Shown here: one piece after another, positions 33,221 to 43,718 of the stretch | Position numbering within the stretch: position 1 is the stretch's first letter | Layout of the letters: each line of letters starts with the position of its first letter | NCBI RefSeq assembly: GCF_033958435.1 | Contig: NC_134138.1 | Coordinates: forward strand, 193,847,298-193,911,297 | Length of the DNA: 64,000 nt | DNA from: Carettochelys insculpta | Lineage: Eukaryota; Chordata; Testudines; Carettochelyidae | Direction: 5' to 3' | Notes under the pieces: model-generated | Told to the model about the DNA's origin: nothing | Seen by the model: only the letters and a program-made list of their open reading frames with translations | The model's database searches: none | Position numbers and translations under genes: made by a program

Positions 33221-33562
33221 CAGATGTCCTGGATTTCAGTCTCTTTCCTAGGAACCTAAATTTGGCCTCCGGGGCATCTCTCCTACCCTTTCCTATGTCA
33301 TTGGTACCAACATGTACCACAACCACTGGCTCCTCCCCAGCACTACACATTAGTCTATCTAGATGCCTCGAAAGATCTGCAACCTTCGCACCAGGCAGGC
33401 AAGTCACCATACGGTTCTCCCAGTCATCGCAAACCCAGCTACCTATGTTTCTAACAATTGAATCACCCACTACTAACACCTGCCTTTTCCTAACAACTGG
33501 CGTTCCCTCCCCAGGAGAGGTATCCTCAGTGTAAGAAGATACCATAACATCCTTTGGAAGGA
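33221..33562 (-). pseudogene. CR1 ORF1 esterase domain, N-terminal piece
   Basis: Minus frame with VLVVGDSIVRNIGSW (the GDS nucleophile block), MVTCLPGAKVADLSRHLD and VVVHVGTNDIGKG (the GTND block), which are the first motifs of the SGNH-type esterase found in CR1 ORF1. This domain is thought to act on lipids or acylated partners during retrotransposition. The frame is cut at 33221 by the MITE. Confidence 0.78.
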
Positions 33563-33570
33563 GGGTCCAA

Positions 33571-33777
33571 ATGTCCCACCTGGAAAGCATACATAGGACC
33601 CTCCAGGAGCAAGTGGACAATGTGGCATGGCTCCTAGCCCACCATGCCCCCACCTCTGCCTCCCACCCTGCTGGTGCTCTCTGCCTTGTCCCAGCTCTGC
33701 CGTGGACCCTGCACCCGGGAGGGCGGAGATCCCGGAACCAACAGGGCTCTCAGACCACAACCCTTGCCCCTGGGTGA
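33571..33777 (+). pseudogene. Harbinger Myb-like protein, C-terminal end after the CR1
   Basis: The frame HLESIHRTLQEQVDNVAWLL continues the coiled coil broken at 30165 and ends at TGA 33775-33777. Confidence 0.6.
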
Positions 33778-34040
33778 CCGTCCCAGTTCAGGTCTCTCCC
33801 TGTTCAGGCTCTCCCTACCCCACAATGTACGTAGTTGGCCCTCCACCCTTAACTGTAAATAGTTCTGTGTTTGCACATATGCCACGTGGTGGTTCAAGGT
33901 TATAAATGTTTTATTGCACACCGATGCCCATGTCCCATGGGCTATAGCAGGGAAGTGTGGGTGTGGTGGTGGTGGTGGTGTTGCATGCAGTGCGGGGGTG
34001 GATGTGTGAGGGCACAGTGAGAGATGGATGTGGGGGATGG

Positions 34041-35160
34041 TCAGTGCAGCCTGGGAGCGAAGCTCCCCTGGAGGACCTCCTGGATCCGGACCCCGTCACA
34101 GTTCACCTGGTGACTGGCAGCAGCAGCTGGCTGTTTGAACCTGGTGCCAGCTTCAGCTGCCTGCCCATGAACAAAGGCATCCCCTTTTCCCTTCCCAATG
34201 TTATGGAGGGCGCAGCAGGAGCCCACTACCTGCGGGACGTTGCACACCCCGACCCCAAGGCATGTGAGGAGGCACTGCCACCTCCCCTTCAGGTGCCGGC
34301 TCTGTGTGGTGGGGTGCGGATGGGGATGTGTCCCCCATACAGGGTGCTGAAGCAGTTCAGGATCCACAGCACTGTGAATCCCCTGATGACAGTGTCCAGG
34401 TCCCTAACGTGGGTGACCCATTGTGTTTATGGCGTGGATGACCTGCATGGGATGGAGGGCATGTGCTCTTGTGAAGGTGCAGAGGGGGGTCCCCAGCTGG
34501 TGGCCCCCCCGAACTCCTTCCCAGCCCCCTGCCCCCGGGGATCTCCAAGACCAGGAGCCCCCACCCCCATGGTGAGGGTGTGCCCTGGGCCTGGCTTACC
34601 TCCATGTGGACTGCTCCGATGGTGGCCTTGCTCACCCCATACTGGTGTCCCGCTGAACAATAGGAGTCTGGGGTGGCCAACTTCCATATTGGAATCACAA
34701 CCCACTTCTCGACGGGGTGTGCGGACCACATCATGGTGTCCTGGTGCCTCAGTGTGGGGGCCAGCCAGTGACAGAGCTCCTGGAAGGTGTCTCGGCTCAT
34801 GTGGAATTTCCGCAGCCATGTGGCATCGTCCCATTGCCCCAGTACCAGCTACTCCCACTAGTCTGAACTGCTGGGATGGCTCCACAGGTGCTGGGGTTCC
34901 AGGGAGTGGGGTGCAGGCTGTGGGGTCCACGTGCCCAGAGGGGCTGCTCTGTCTCCTGAAGAGGAGTGGGAGCAGCCATGGTGACCATGCTCATGAGGTG
35001 GGCCACGGTGTCCACAATCTGTGTCCAGGGCCAGGAGCAAGGCTTTGTCCGCTATGGTGCTACTGCGCTGGGGTCTGCGTCATTGCTGGCAGCTTGTCAG
35101 GCCTCAGCTTGTGCAGGGTGGGGGTTTTTGAGGGAACCCTCTAAGGAAGCGGCTGGCTGT
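34041..35160 (-). pseudogene. Harbinger copy B transposase with catalytic core deleted
   Basis: On minus, exon 1 (about 35160-34600) gives KFHMSRDTFQELCHWLAPTL and WKLATPDSYCSAGHQYGVSK, the helix-turn-helix region. It ends at ATGGAG|GTAAGC (34600/34599). The intron runs to ATGCAG|GTCATCC (34443/34442). Exon 2 starts VIHAIN, then jumps to RHLKGRWQCLLTCL and CALHNIGKGKG and ends at 34041. The stretch that should hold the first two catalytic Asp residues and the VECxFG block is gone (several hundred bp), so the enzyme is inactive. A poly(A)-like TTTATT (AATAAA on minus) lies at about 33909. Confidence 0.78.
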
Positions 35161-35387
35161 GGGCCCCAGAAGGGCTTGGCAGCCATATGACCCCATCTGT
35201 GGCATCTCCGTCTCCGTTCTTTTGAAAGAGCGCTAGTTGCTGTGTGGACGCTCCATTTCAAAAGAACCAGTGGAATTTTGAAAGAGGGAGTCGGACGTGT
35301 GGTCACACATTTTCAGAAGCCGGGATTTCAATTCCAGGCTTTCGGTTTTGGCCTTTTGATGGGGGGCTCCTGGGTAGACACATCCTA

Positions 35388-36059
35388 TCAGGCTAGGTCA
35401 GGCTGGGTTACGTAGGTGGTCCAGCCATCAGAGGCCTGTCTAACATCACCCCAAGGCCTGGGTCTGAAGGGAGCTCCCACTATCCCTAATCCATGAGAAG
35501 GTCACGCACACTAGATGTTTACCAAACAGAGGGCAACAATCACTGCCCAGCGAATTATCTATGTCTTGTAATGTGCAGTAGGAGCTGCACCACAGCATAT
35601 CATTAATTGGGATTTATTCTACAGCTCACTTGCTACATGGTCTCTCTCATATTAAATTTTGAAAAAAAAACAAAACCCAGTGCCCCAGTCAGTCATGACA
35701 GCCGCATGGGATACCCTTTCCCTTTACGTAAGGGGACAAGAAAAGGCTGCTCAGGCTGAGTGCGATAACACTGTGGGATGGGATTCTGCTCCTAACTCAC
35801 TGAGGCTTTCTGCCACCTTTGCTCAGGTTGAGTTGTCCCTTACTCCTTCACTTCACACTAGGGCTGCACACCACTCGGGACAAATTCCAACCAGAGGGCA
35901 GACGCTTACTGTCAGGTGTGGGGGGTTGCGGGGGCAGGGGGTGAACTGAGCCATTTTATTTTCACCCAGGGCACGGGATTGTTGTCAGGAGCTTGCTACC
36001 TGCTAAGAACCTACCTGTTAGTCAGTCTATTCTTTGTGCAGTTAAGGTGCTGTCAAATT
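35388..36059. other. No gene recognised
   Basis: Unique-looking sequence between copy B and a minisatellite. Nothing supported. Confidence 0.4.
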
Positions 36060-37400
36060 CTGCAGGCTGTCTGAGCTGGGGCAGTTTCCAGGGCCTGCTC
36101 CCTTGCCAGCAGCACCCCCACCCCCATGGCCTGCAGCCTGTCTGGAGGGGCAGGCTGCAGAGGTTGCCTCCTCTTCTGCTGTCCCCTGCAGTGTGTCAGA
36201 GGAGGGCAGACTCCAGGGGCTGCCCCTCCCTCAGGAACCCTCAGCCCCACAGTCTTTAGGCTGTTGCGGGGTCAGGCTTCAGTGGGATGCACCCTCCAGC
36301 TGCCCCATGGCGTGCAGCCTATCTGGAAGGCTCAGGCTCTGGGGGCTGCCCTCCCTTCAGCTGTACCTCCATCAGGCCCCCAACTTCCATCCCCTCCCCT
36401 GGGCTGCATGTTATCTGGGAGGGAGGAGAACCCAGGCTCCAGGGAGCTACTCCCGCTCCAGCTGCCCCCTCCCGTGGTCTGCAGGCTGTCAGGGTGGGGC
36501 CAGGTTGCAGGTTCAGCACTTTCTCCAGCAGCCACAGTCTGCTGTCTATTAGTGGGCAGGTTCTGGGAGCTGCCTCCCTTCCAGCTGCCCCCTGTGGCCT
36601 GCAGACGGTATGGGGAGCCAGGCCTTGGTGGGCTGCTCCTTGTGGTTTGTGGGTTATCTAGGGGAGCCAGGTTCCAGGGGGCTGCACCCCTGTAGCCTTC
36701 AGGTTTTCTGGGGAGGGGCAGACTTCAGTGGGATGCTCCCCTGCAGCCGCCCCGTATGGTCTGCAGGCTGTGTGGGCCAGGATGTGGGGACTGCCCCCTC
36801 CAACTGACCCCTCCCTGCCCCAGCAGTCTCCCTGAGAACCATAGGCTGTCCAGAGTCATGTTCCAGGGGCTACCCCAGCCACCAGTGCCCTGTCCTATAG
36901 GCTGAAGGCTGTCTGGGGGCCGCCTCTTCGCCAGCTGGCCCCCTGCGGTCTGCAGACTGCTGGGCAGGAGGGTGAAGTTCTGGGGAGTTACCCTCACTCC
37001 AGCTGCCCCTTCACAGTCTGCAGGCTGTGGGCATCGGACCAGGCTGCAGGGGCTGCCCCTTCTGCAGTCTGCTGGGTGTCTGGGGGGTCAGGCTTCAGGG
37101 GCTGTTCACCCCTCCAGCTGCTTCCTGTAGGCTGTCTGGGGAAGGCCAGTCTCCAGGGGACTACGCCCCCCAGCAGTCCCTCCGGCACCTGCAAGCTATC
37201 TGGAGGGGGCAGACTTCAGGGAGCTACCCCCTGTGGCCTGCAGGTTGTCTGGGGAGGGCCAGGGTCTGGGTGCTTCCCCCCGCTCCCGCAGCCCCCCACG
37301 GCATGCAGGCTGTCTGGGTGGGACGAGGTTCTGTGAGCTACCCTCAGCCTCCAGCAGCAGCAGCCTCCTCTGCAGCCTGTGGGCTCTCCATGGGTGGGGG
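36060..37400. repeat. GC-rich minisatellite, about 60-bp degenerate units
   Basis: Roughly 22 units share the order CTGCAGGCTGTCTGGGG, GGCCAGGCTCCAGGGGCTGC and CTCCAGCTGCCCC. Clear unit starts include 36128, 36312, 36480, 36598, 36900, 37125, 37190, 37240 and 37305. Units vary from about 45 to 95 bp. The lack of stops in such GC-rich DNA produces the several 120-200 codon frames here, which are not genes. Confidence 0.78.
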
Positions 37401-38032
37401 CAGGCCCTGGGTTTGGAACAAGAGAGCTACTTACTCCGCTTTTGTGACAGGCAAGATGATGGAGCCCTAGCCCTGCTGGCCAATCTCTTGGTGCTGCAGC
37501 TGCGCCCCCACTGTGGCCACTCTCAGTATCGGCCACACACCCTCCCCCACCACCCCAAACTGCCCCCCCCCACCTCACAGGAGCGCTGCTGCTGCTGCCT
37601 TCCACTGCTCCTTTGCCAGGCTGCACCTGGGCACTCCTGTGCCCAGCTCCCCACAGCCCTTCTACTCCCTTCCCCCACCTGCAGTGCAGGCAGTTCCCTG
37701 CCCTGCTGCACTGAAATGGGCCTCAGTTTAATTGGTTTAACAGCCAGATCCCTCCTGCTGCCCGTTAAACCAATTAAATTGCATTCTATTTCTGTGCGGC
37801 AGGGCAGGGACTGGGAATTGGAGGAGTGAGCAGCGGTAGTTGCAAATGGCTCCTTAAAGACCCACATGCAGCTCGGAACTGCCCAGCAGGCGACCCTTAG
37901 AAAGTCTAATGGTGTCCCTTGTTTGGGTCCTGACCCATAGGTTGGGAATCCCTGAGTTAAAGTAAGAAGGAGCTTCATACCAAAATTTGCAGTTGTAGCT
38001 CTTACAGTTTAAGAGGAGTTCTTGAAACAAAT
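37401..38032. other. No gene recognised; possible hAT end near 37940
   Basis: CCCATAGGTTGGGAATCCCTG at about 37934-37955 resembles the right terminus of an hAT-type repeat, but no left partner was found. TTTAATTGGTTTAAC / GTTAAACCAATTAAA at 37728-37770 form a short hairpin. Confidence 0.35.
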
Positions 38033-38239
38033 AACAGCAACGAAGGGTCCTGTGGCACCTTATAGACTAACAGAAAAGTTTTGAGCATGAGCTTTCGTGA
38101 GCACAGACTCACTTCTGATGAAGTGAGTCTGTGCTCATGAAAGCTCATGCTCAAAACTTTTCTGTTAGTCTATAAGGTGCCACAGGACCCTTCGTTGCTG
38201 TTACAGATCCAGACTAACACGGCTACCCCTCCGATCCTG
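38033..38239. mobile_element. PLE-tail foldback, 82-bp near-perfect arms
   Basis: Arms 38034-38115 and 38120-38201 pair with a single mismatch around a 4-base centre (TGAT). A tail with AGACTAACACGGCTACCCCT follows. GAAACAAAT is repeated at 38024-38032 and 38240-38248. The centre reads CTGATGAAGTGAG...CTCATGAAAGC, discussed as a ribozyme-like motif. Confidence 0.82.
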
Positions 38240-38248
38240 GAAACAAAT

Positions 38249-39486
38249 GTAGCACAGGCAGACAGATGCACTCTAAAATATATATATAGAGAGAGAGATC
38301 TGAGACCATGAAATTCGAGTTTTTTAAATATGTGATGTGAAATTTATAAAAATAGACCTTGAATTTAGTAGGACCCTATCTATAATAACAATCACCGTTG
38401 CATGAAAATACTAAACAGCCTAAACCCTGGCCTTTTGATAACAGGGAGTTTAACCTCTGTTCAAAATGAACCTTTCTTTCACGTTCACTCAGGAAGGCAA
38501 GCACTATGTAAGCAGTTGTTGTTTTCTAAATGGTCTGAAATCACTATATATCAGCTTCTTATATATACTGTATGTATGTGTTCTTTGTTCTGCTTCCAAA
38601 TGTCTTAGTTTACTTTGGGTTAATATACTTCTCCTTAGTTTTTCTGTAGGAGATCAGCCTTCAAAGAATTTTAAAGGGTCTCTGCAGCTTTCAGTTATAT
38701 TATCATCTGGCCTACTGCTCTATTTCACAGGACAATAAAGAGAGTGACCATGCTGCCCAGCTGCCCCTATGGTTCCACTGGAAAACCAGTATTTGTGGAG
38801 AAAAGGGAATCTCTCTACAAAAATAACTGCTGATCGGGGGCCTTCTATAATAGTAAGGTGTTCCTGCAAGAATTTCAAAGTACTTTACAAAGGTACATAA
38901 TCCTTGTATTTAAAATTAGAGTACATGCTTTTTCTTGCCAATTTTTGTATGTTTTTATAAAATGAAAACTTTTTCAAAAATTTGGGTTTTATGAACATTT
39001 TGAGATGATTTCAAAACTTTTTGGAGGGCTGGGGGAGAGGGTCCATATTGTTATAATATTGTTATTTTGGGGGGCAGGGACAAAAGCCAAACTCCAGGAA
39101 ATGGGTGAGTTTTTGTCTCTCTGACATATGAAGAGTTTCTTTTAGAGCTGGTTAGGAAAAGAACTGCAGCCATACAGCTGTACTGCTATATGCTTTCTAG
39201 GGTAGCCATAGCTTGGGAAGTTTCTTTTTTAATAGAAGTTGTCCAAGCTGCCCAGCTGATCTGTCCCTGGGTAACAGTGCTCCCTCCCAGCTATGAGGCC
39301 ATCAAAGCTGCTATCCAGGCCTGGTTGGGAAACTGATGTGTTGGCAATGGGTGAAGGGAAAGCCCCTTTTCCTCAGGGCTGCATCTGCACACCAGCGAGT
39401 AACCACTTGGGTGACTTGGTGACTGAAGGTTAAATCTCAGAATGCGGAAGGATTGATGGATTTGATGAATCTGAAGTAGACTCAGA
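38249..39486. other. AT-rich, no gene recognised
   Basis: Includes an ATATATATAGAGAGAGAGA run at about 38278-38298. Nothing else recognised. Confidence 0.4.
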
Positions 39487-39672
39487 TAGCAGTCCTGCGG
39501 CACCTTATAGACTATCAGCTATTTTGGAGCATGAGCTTTCATGGGCAAAGACCCACTTCGTCAGATGCATGAGACCCATGAAATCTTATGCTCCAAAATA
39601 TCTGTTAGTCTATAAGGTGCCACATGACTTCTTGCTGTTTTTGAAGATGCAGACTAACTCAGCTCCCTCTCT
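39487..39672. mobile_element. PLE-tail foldback insertion
   Basis: GCGGCACCTTATAGACTATC and TTAGTCTATAAGGTGCCACA face each other around GAGCTTTCATGGGCAAAGACC and its diverged partner. Ends with GCAGACTAACTCAGCTCC. No clean flanking duplication was found. Confidence 0.68.
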
Positions 39673-41984
39673 CATACTTGTCAGGTAGCAGTGACCTTGA
39701 ATGCGGCTGGGATGCCAGCATTAGCTTTCTATTCAGGGAGTGTCTACAGGAAATGGAGGCTTAGTCACGAGAGGGTCAAACACATCTGAACGAGACTGCA
39801 TGCATCAGTGAGCAAACTGAGGGGATGTCAGTCTTTCAAGGGGAATATGCAAAGGATGCTTGCCAAGGCCCGAGGGGAGAGAGGCCAGCCCTTCTTTTTG
39901 CATGTTCTTCTTGTAAGGAATGCAGCATATGCAAAACTCAAATCACATGAAATGTGACTTTGGGGAAATGTATAGAATCACTCAGGCCATCGCCAAAATT
40001 GTCTACCCAGACTATAAGCCCCTTCTGTTACCTCTTGTTTTGCATAGGGAAATGAGGACATTCAAAACAATTCTGTCTCTTTCATGATGTAACCATGAGG
40101 ACACATGGGGTTGCTAAGGCCACGGGATGGAAATTGAAGGAAGAATGGCAGCTGACCTGGTGGAATCAAGCTGCACCCAGATTTGTGTTGTAGGATTTGG
40201 TACAATCCAAGTGTCTCTGTCAGCAGAGACCGCGCAGGTCATCTGTCTTCATGGATCTAGCTCTCGCTGTAGTTCCCCTCCAGGTGAGAGACAGAGGGAC
40301 CACTCTGCCTAGGGAGGGCTGCTTATTGTTTTGGCTCACTGTCAGCCTCTCTCCTAGATTCCCAGTGAACCCTTAATTAGGGCCATAGCAGTTGAACAGG
40401 AGACAGCAGCTCTTCCAGCCAAAGCTGTGCAGCAGATAAATGCAAGACCATGCCTTGGCCCAACAAGGTTCAAACTTGAGATGCACTTTTAAAAATTGCT
40501 CTGAGCTAAATTGTGGCATATAGCCACAGCCCTAAGCAGGGGCCACACCACCCAGAATAAGCCCTGGAGAGAATTTGCTTCCAGCAGACAGTCTGTCTGG
40601 TTCTGCAATCTGCACACTGGGTGCATAAATTTTGCCCATTAGGCTGATGCGGAAGGCTGCCTCCACCCCCTGCTCTGGGCTGCAGCTCTATCCCACAGGC
40701 AGGTATAAAAGGGAAGTAGGGCCCCTCTTCAGCCACCTTGCTGTCTGGGAAGAGCAGCAGTGAAGTGTCCCAGCACACAATGGGTGCCATCCTGAAGATG
40801 CTACTCAAAGGGGTAGGGGAAGCAGAGACACCCTGAATGGTTCCTTGCTCCTGCACGGCTGAGCAGGAACAACACACAGCCCGGCGACAGGAAAGAGTTT
40901 TTGATTCAGCCCAACGTGTGGAACATTACAGCAAACTGGGAAAGGGACCTGCTCATGCAGGCATCTGTCTCCGTATTTGGAGCATGTCTTGTTCATTGAA
41001 AATATGTCCTCACAGTTGATCCATATTTGTACGAGCTGCCACAGAACTCTGGGTATCTGAAAGGGTTTCAGTTTTGTATTTGATTTTGGATTCAGCTCTA
41101 GTTAGATTTGACTCAAAGAAATAAAAAGTGTGATGGGCTGCTCATCCCACACCAGTGCTGAAAATAGTCTAGATGGGCCAATTAACTGCAGAGGCTGCAC
41201 CTGGAGGGGGAACAGGGCTCCACAGATGAACCCTATCTAAGCAGGAACAGGTAGGGCTGCCGTAAAGCTAAGAATAGAATGTGGTTGCAAAGGGGAAGTA
41301 GCCTGCAGTTAGAGGTGACAAGGTCTGGTATGGAGTTAAAGGGACAAGGAGCTACAGAGAGTGTGGAAGAAACACAGAAGGGTGGTAAATGGGGGTTTAG
41401 AAGGAGGTGGTAGGACAGAGTCCAGGGAAGCAACAAGTAGCTCATAGTTGTGTAGCATAGAGTCCCGAGGCTGGAACCCAGAGCAGAGCCTGTCTCTCCT
41501 CTCAGGCACTGGGCAGATGACACAAACTGTAGTTGCAGAATGGAGGTCTGCTTGGAACAGCAGAAGATCAGTTCAGCTAGAGAGACTTTGAAGGAGTGGG
41601 AGGACTATTGGACTTGGCCCTTTGGCTAGGTCACTAGAGAGGGAACAGCCAAGGCCCAGAGAGGGAGGCTTTTCTGAGGCCTGGAGGGTGGGATTGAGGC
41701 AATGGGCTGGGAGTGATTGTGGGAAGAGTGTCTGGTTAGTGGAAAGCTAATACCCAGATAAGCTATGGGGAAGCAGGCCAGTGGTGGAACCCAGTGCAAT
41801 CAAGATAATGACTCTTTTCTTTGCTTTTACAAACAAAACTATTATTGCACAAATTTTCTTCCAACCTTTGCTGCAGCCCAGTTCAACTCCTTTAATCCCA
41901 ACACTCTGGTTTAAATCAATGAGAGAAGCGAGTTCAAAGCTAAAGCTGTGTGATGAGGGGCAGAACAGTCTTGCGGCTGAGGAA
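39673..41984. other. No gene recognised; isolated TATA-like motif
   Basis: TATAAAA at 40704-40710 is followed 25-30 bp later by a mixed purine stretch, but no gene, LTR or start codon context supports promoter function. Frames on both strands are short. Confidence 0.3.
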
Positions 41985-42105
41985 CTGGGCTGGTACTCAA
42001 GATGCATGGGGTTCATGTTGTGATTATACTACATCCTGTGTGACCCTGGGTAAGTCACAGTCTCTCTGTGCCTCAGTTTGCTGTCTGTAAAACTGGGATA
42101 ACACC
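41985..42105 (+). mobile_element. MIR / CORE-SINE remnant
   Basis: TGTGTGACCCTGGGTAAGTC, TCTCTGTGCCTCAGTTTGC and CTGTAAAACTGGGATAACA match the conserved core and 3' region of MIR SINEs, an old amniote family. Confidence 0.8.
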
Positions 42106-42107
42106 TG

Positions 42108-43718
42108 TGACAAAGTCCCTTGTCAGCCTCTGTGGGTCCCTGCACTTCCTGGCGGATCTGTGCTGCCTCAGAGACTCACGGAGGGCCCCCTTTTGCCCAG
42201 GCCTTTCCAAATGCAGGGGTCTCCGCTTAGCGAGCCATCCTCATCATAGGCAGGACCAGTACAGGGAGAATAATACTAGTCCCCTTGCAGGCCCACGCCT
42301 GCTCCAGTAAAGTGATCCCTCGGGGGGAAGGGTGGGGGGAGTCCAGACCCACCCTCTACCCTGGACTCCGGCCCAGGGTCCCTATGAGAACAAGAGGCAA
42401 CCGGCAGGATCTTCACCCCTGCCCCAAAGTAGCAGCCTCACCCTGGGCCACTTTGCCCACCACTTCCCCATGGTACCTTTTCGCTATGCTCATGCTCATG
42501 CTCATGCTCATGCTCCTCCCAAAACCTTTCCCACTGCTACCAGATGGGGAGCCTTTTATAGGGAGCACAGGGCCTATCTGACCAATGAAGGTCTGGGCCT
42601 AGACAGGGAACAGAAACGCTCTGTCCTCCAGGCTGTGGGGATCCCACCTGGGGAGCCCTGCAGTTGGGAGGTGAGTACTGGGGGACAGGCAGCCTTTGGC
42701 TGCTTCAGCCCCCTCTGGGACTGTCTTTTGGCCCCTTTCTTGGGCCAGCTTCCCTTTCCCTGCTTGGGCAGGTTGCTCCTTTCCCCCCCCTACTCCACCC
42801 TTCCTGGCTAGTTTCTCTCTGGAGCTGCTGGGTGGGTGGTGTGGGGGGGGACTCTTGCTGCCCTGCCTCTTGGCAGGGAAGGGGGTACCCTTCCCCCCCC
42901 TTTTTCCATCTTCTGGGGGGGAATTTTCTGGGCCTCCATTTGGGCCCACTCTTTCCATCTGCTGGCTGCTGCATCCTCACTGCTTCGGAGGAGGTAAGGG
43001 GCTTTCTTGGGCGGTGGCCCGGATTTCCCTCCACAGCTTGCCGTGGAGTGGCTGGGGGGGGTGAGTTTAGGTGGGGTCCCTCTCCACCAGGGCTCCACGG
43101 GGGGGGTGGCTGCGTAGTTGGGGGTGGGGTGTTAGGGTGTGGTCCCTGCCCCACCCCTGCAGCCACTGCCTCCTTTGCCGCCCCCCACACCCAGCTGCCA
43201 CTGGGGCCCTCTCATCTGGGCCCCACCCTAACCATCTGCCCCTTCCTCCTTCCTCTGTTTCTGTGAGGCTCTGCAGCAGCTGCTGTGGGCCCACCCCTCA
43301 GGCACCCGTGGGCACATCCCTCCCTTTATACCCCTGCCCCCCCCTTTCTTCCCCCTCTTCTCCCTCCCCTTTGTGCCCACGAATCCCCCCCTCCTTCGTT
43401 AGGTGCTGGAGCCCCTTCCCCTTCCTTGCACTCCCCTCCCCACACACACACATCTTGAATTCCCCCCACATCCCAGTGCAGAAGCAGGAACCATCTTATC
43501 ATCTTGTGTGGGGAGTTGTGGCTTTTTTGTGTTCCCTTTCCTTTGTTTTTTGTTTTTTTTACCCTCCTGCCCCACCCCTGCCCGTCCAGGTCCTCAGCCT
43601 GGCTGGTGGGGGAGGGGCAGCCATTTCCACTTTCATTTCTCTTTCTTTTCCCCTCTCCCCTCCCCCGCTAGTTAAAGGCCCCACTCCCATTTTTTCACGA
43701 ATCCTCACACCTTATAAA
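42108..43718 (+). promoter_or_regulatory. Tx1 LINE 5' untranslated region
   Basis: GC-rich, with many C and G runs and a (CATGCT)-like hexamer run at 42486-42514. I recall the opening sequence as a common turtle repeat. As in other LINEs, an internal promoter would be expected here, but no specific motif could be assigned. Confidence 0.4.

Larger units (their letters stand above)
30166..33570 (-). mobile_element. CR1 LINE inside Harbinger copy B
   Basis: The minus-strand element ends (3') at TTCTTATGAC near 30166, the CR1 terminal motif. It contains ORF2 RT remnants (30240-32230) and ORF1 esterase pieces (32262-33562) and is itself interrupted by a MITE (32510-33220). 5'-truncated. Flanked by ATGTC. 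Confidence 0.85.
28780..35387. mobile_element. PIF/Harbinger copy B, interrupted by CR1
   Basis: The Myb-like gene lies on plus at the left and the transposase on minus at the right, the same convergent plan as copy A in the opposite orientation. Subterminal regions carry CTTTCGAAAG / CTTTTGAAAG motifs (28800-28940, 35215-35300). The right end is about GTAGACACATCC at 35375-35386. Removing the CR1 (30166-33570) leaves about 3.2 kb. The left terminus is not cleanly defined. Confidence 0.75.

Noticed and set aside
33957..35144. 395-codon plus-strand open frame
   Set aside because: It lies antisense to the Harbinger copy B transposase, whose motifs and splice sites are on minus. GC-rich composition explains the lack of stops.
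36103..37829. Several 120-200 codon frames
   Set aside because: They run through a degenerate tandem array in more than one frame, so they are by-products of the repeat.
40704..40710. TATAAAA as a promoter
   Set aside because: No downstream gene, LTR ends or primer-binding site were found. A TATA-like heptamer occurs often by chance.
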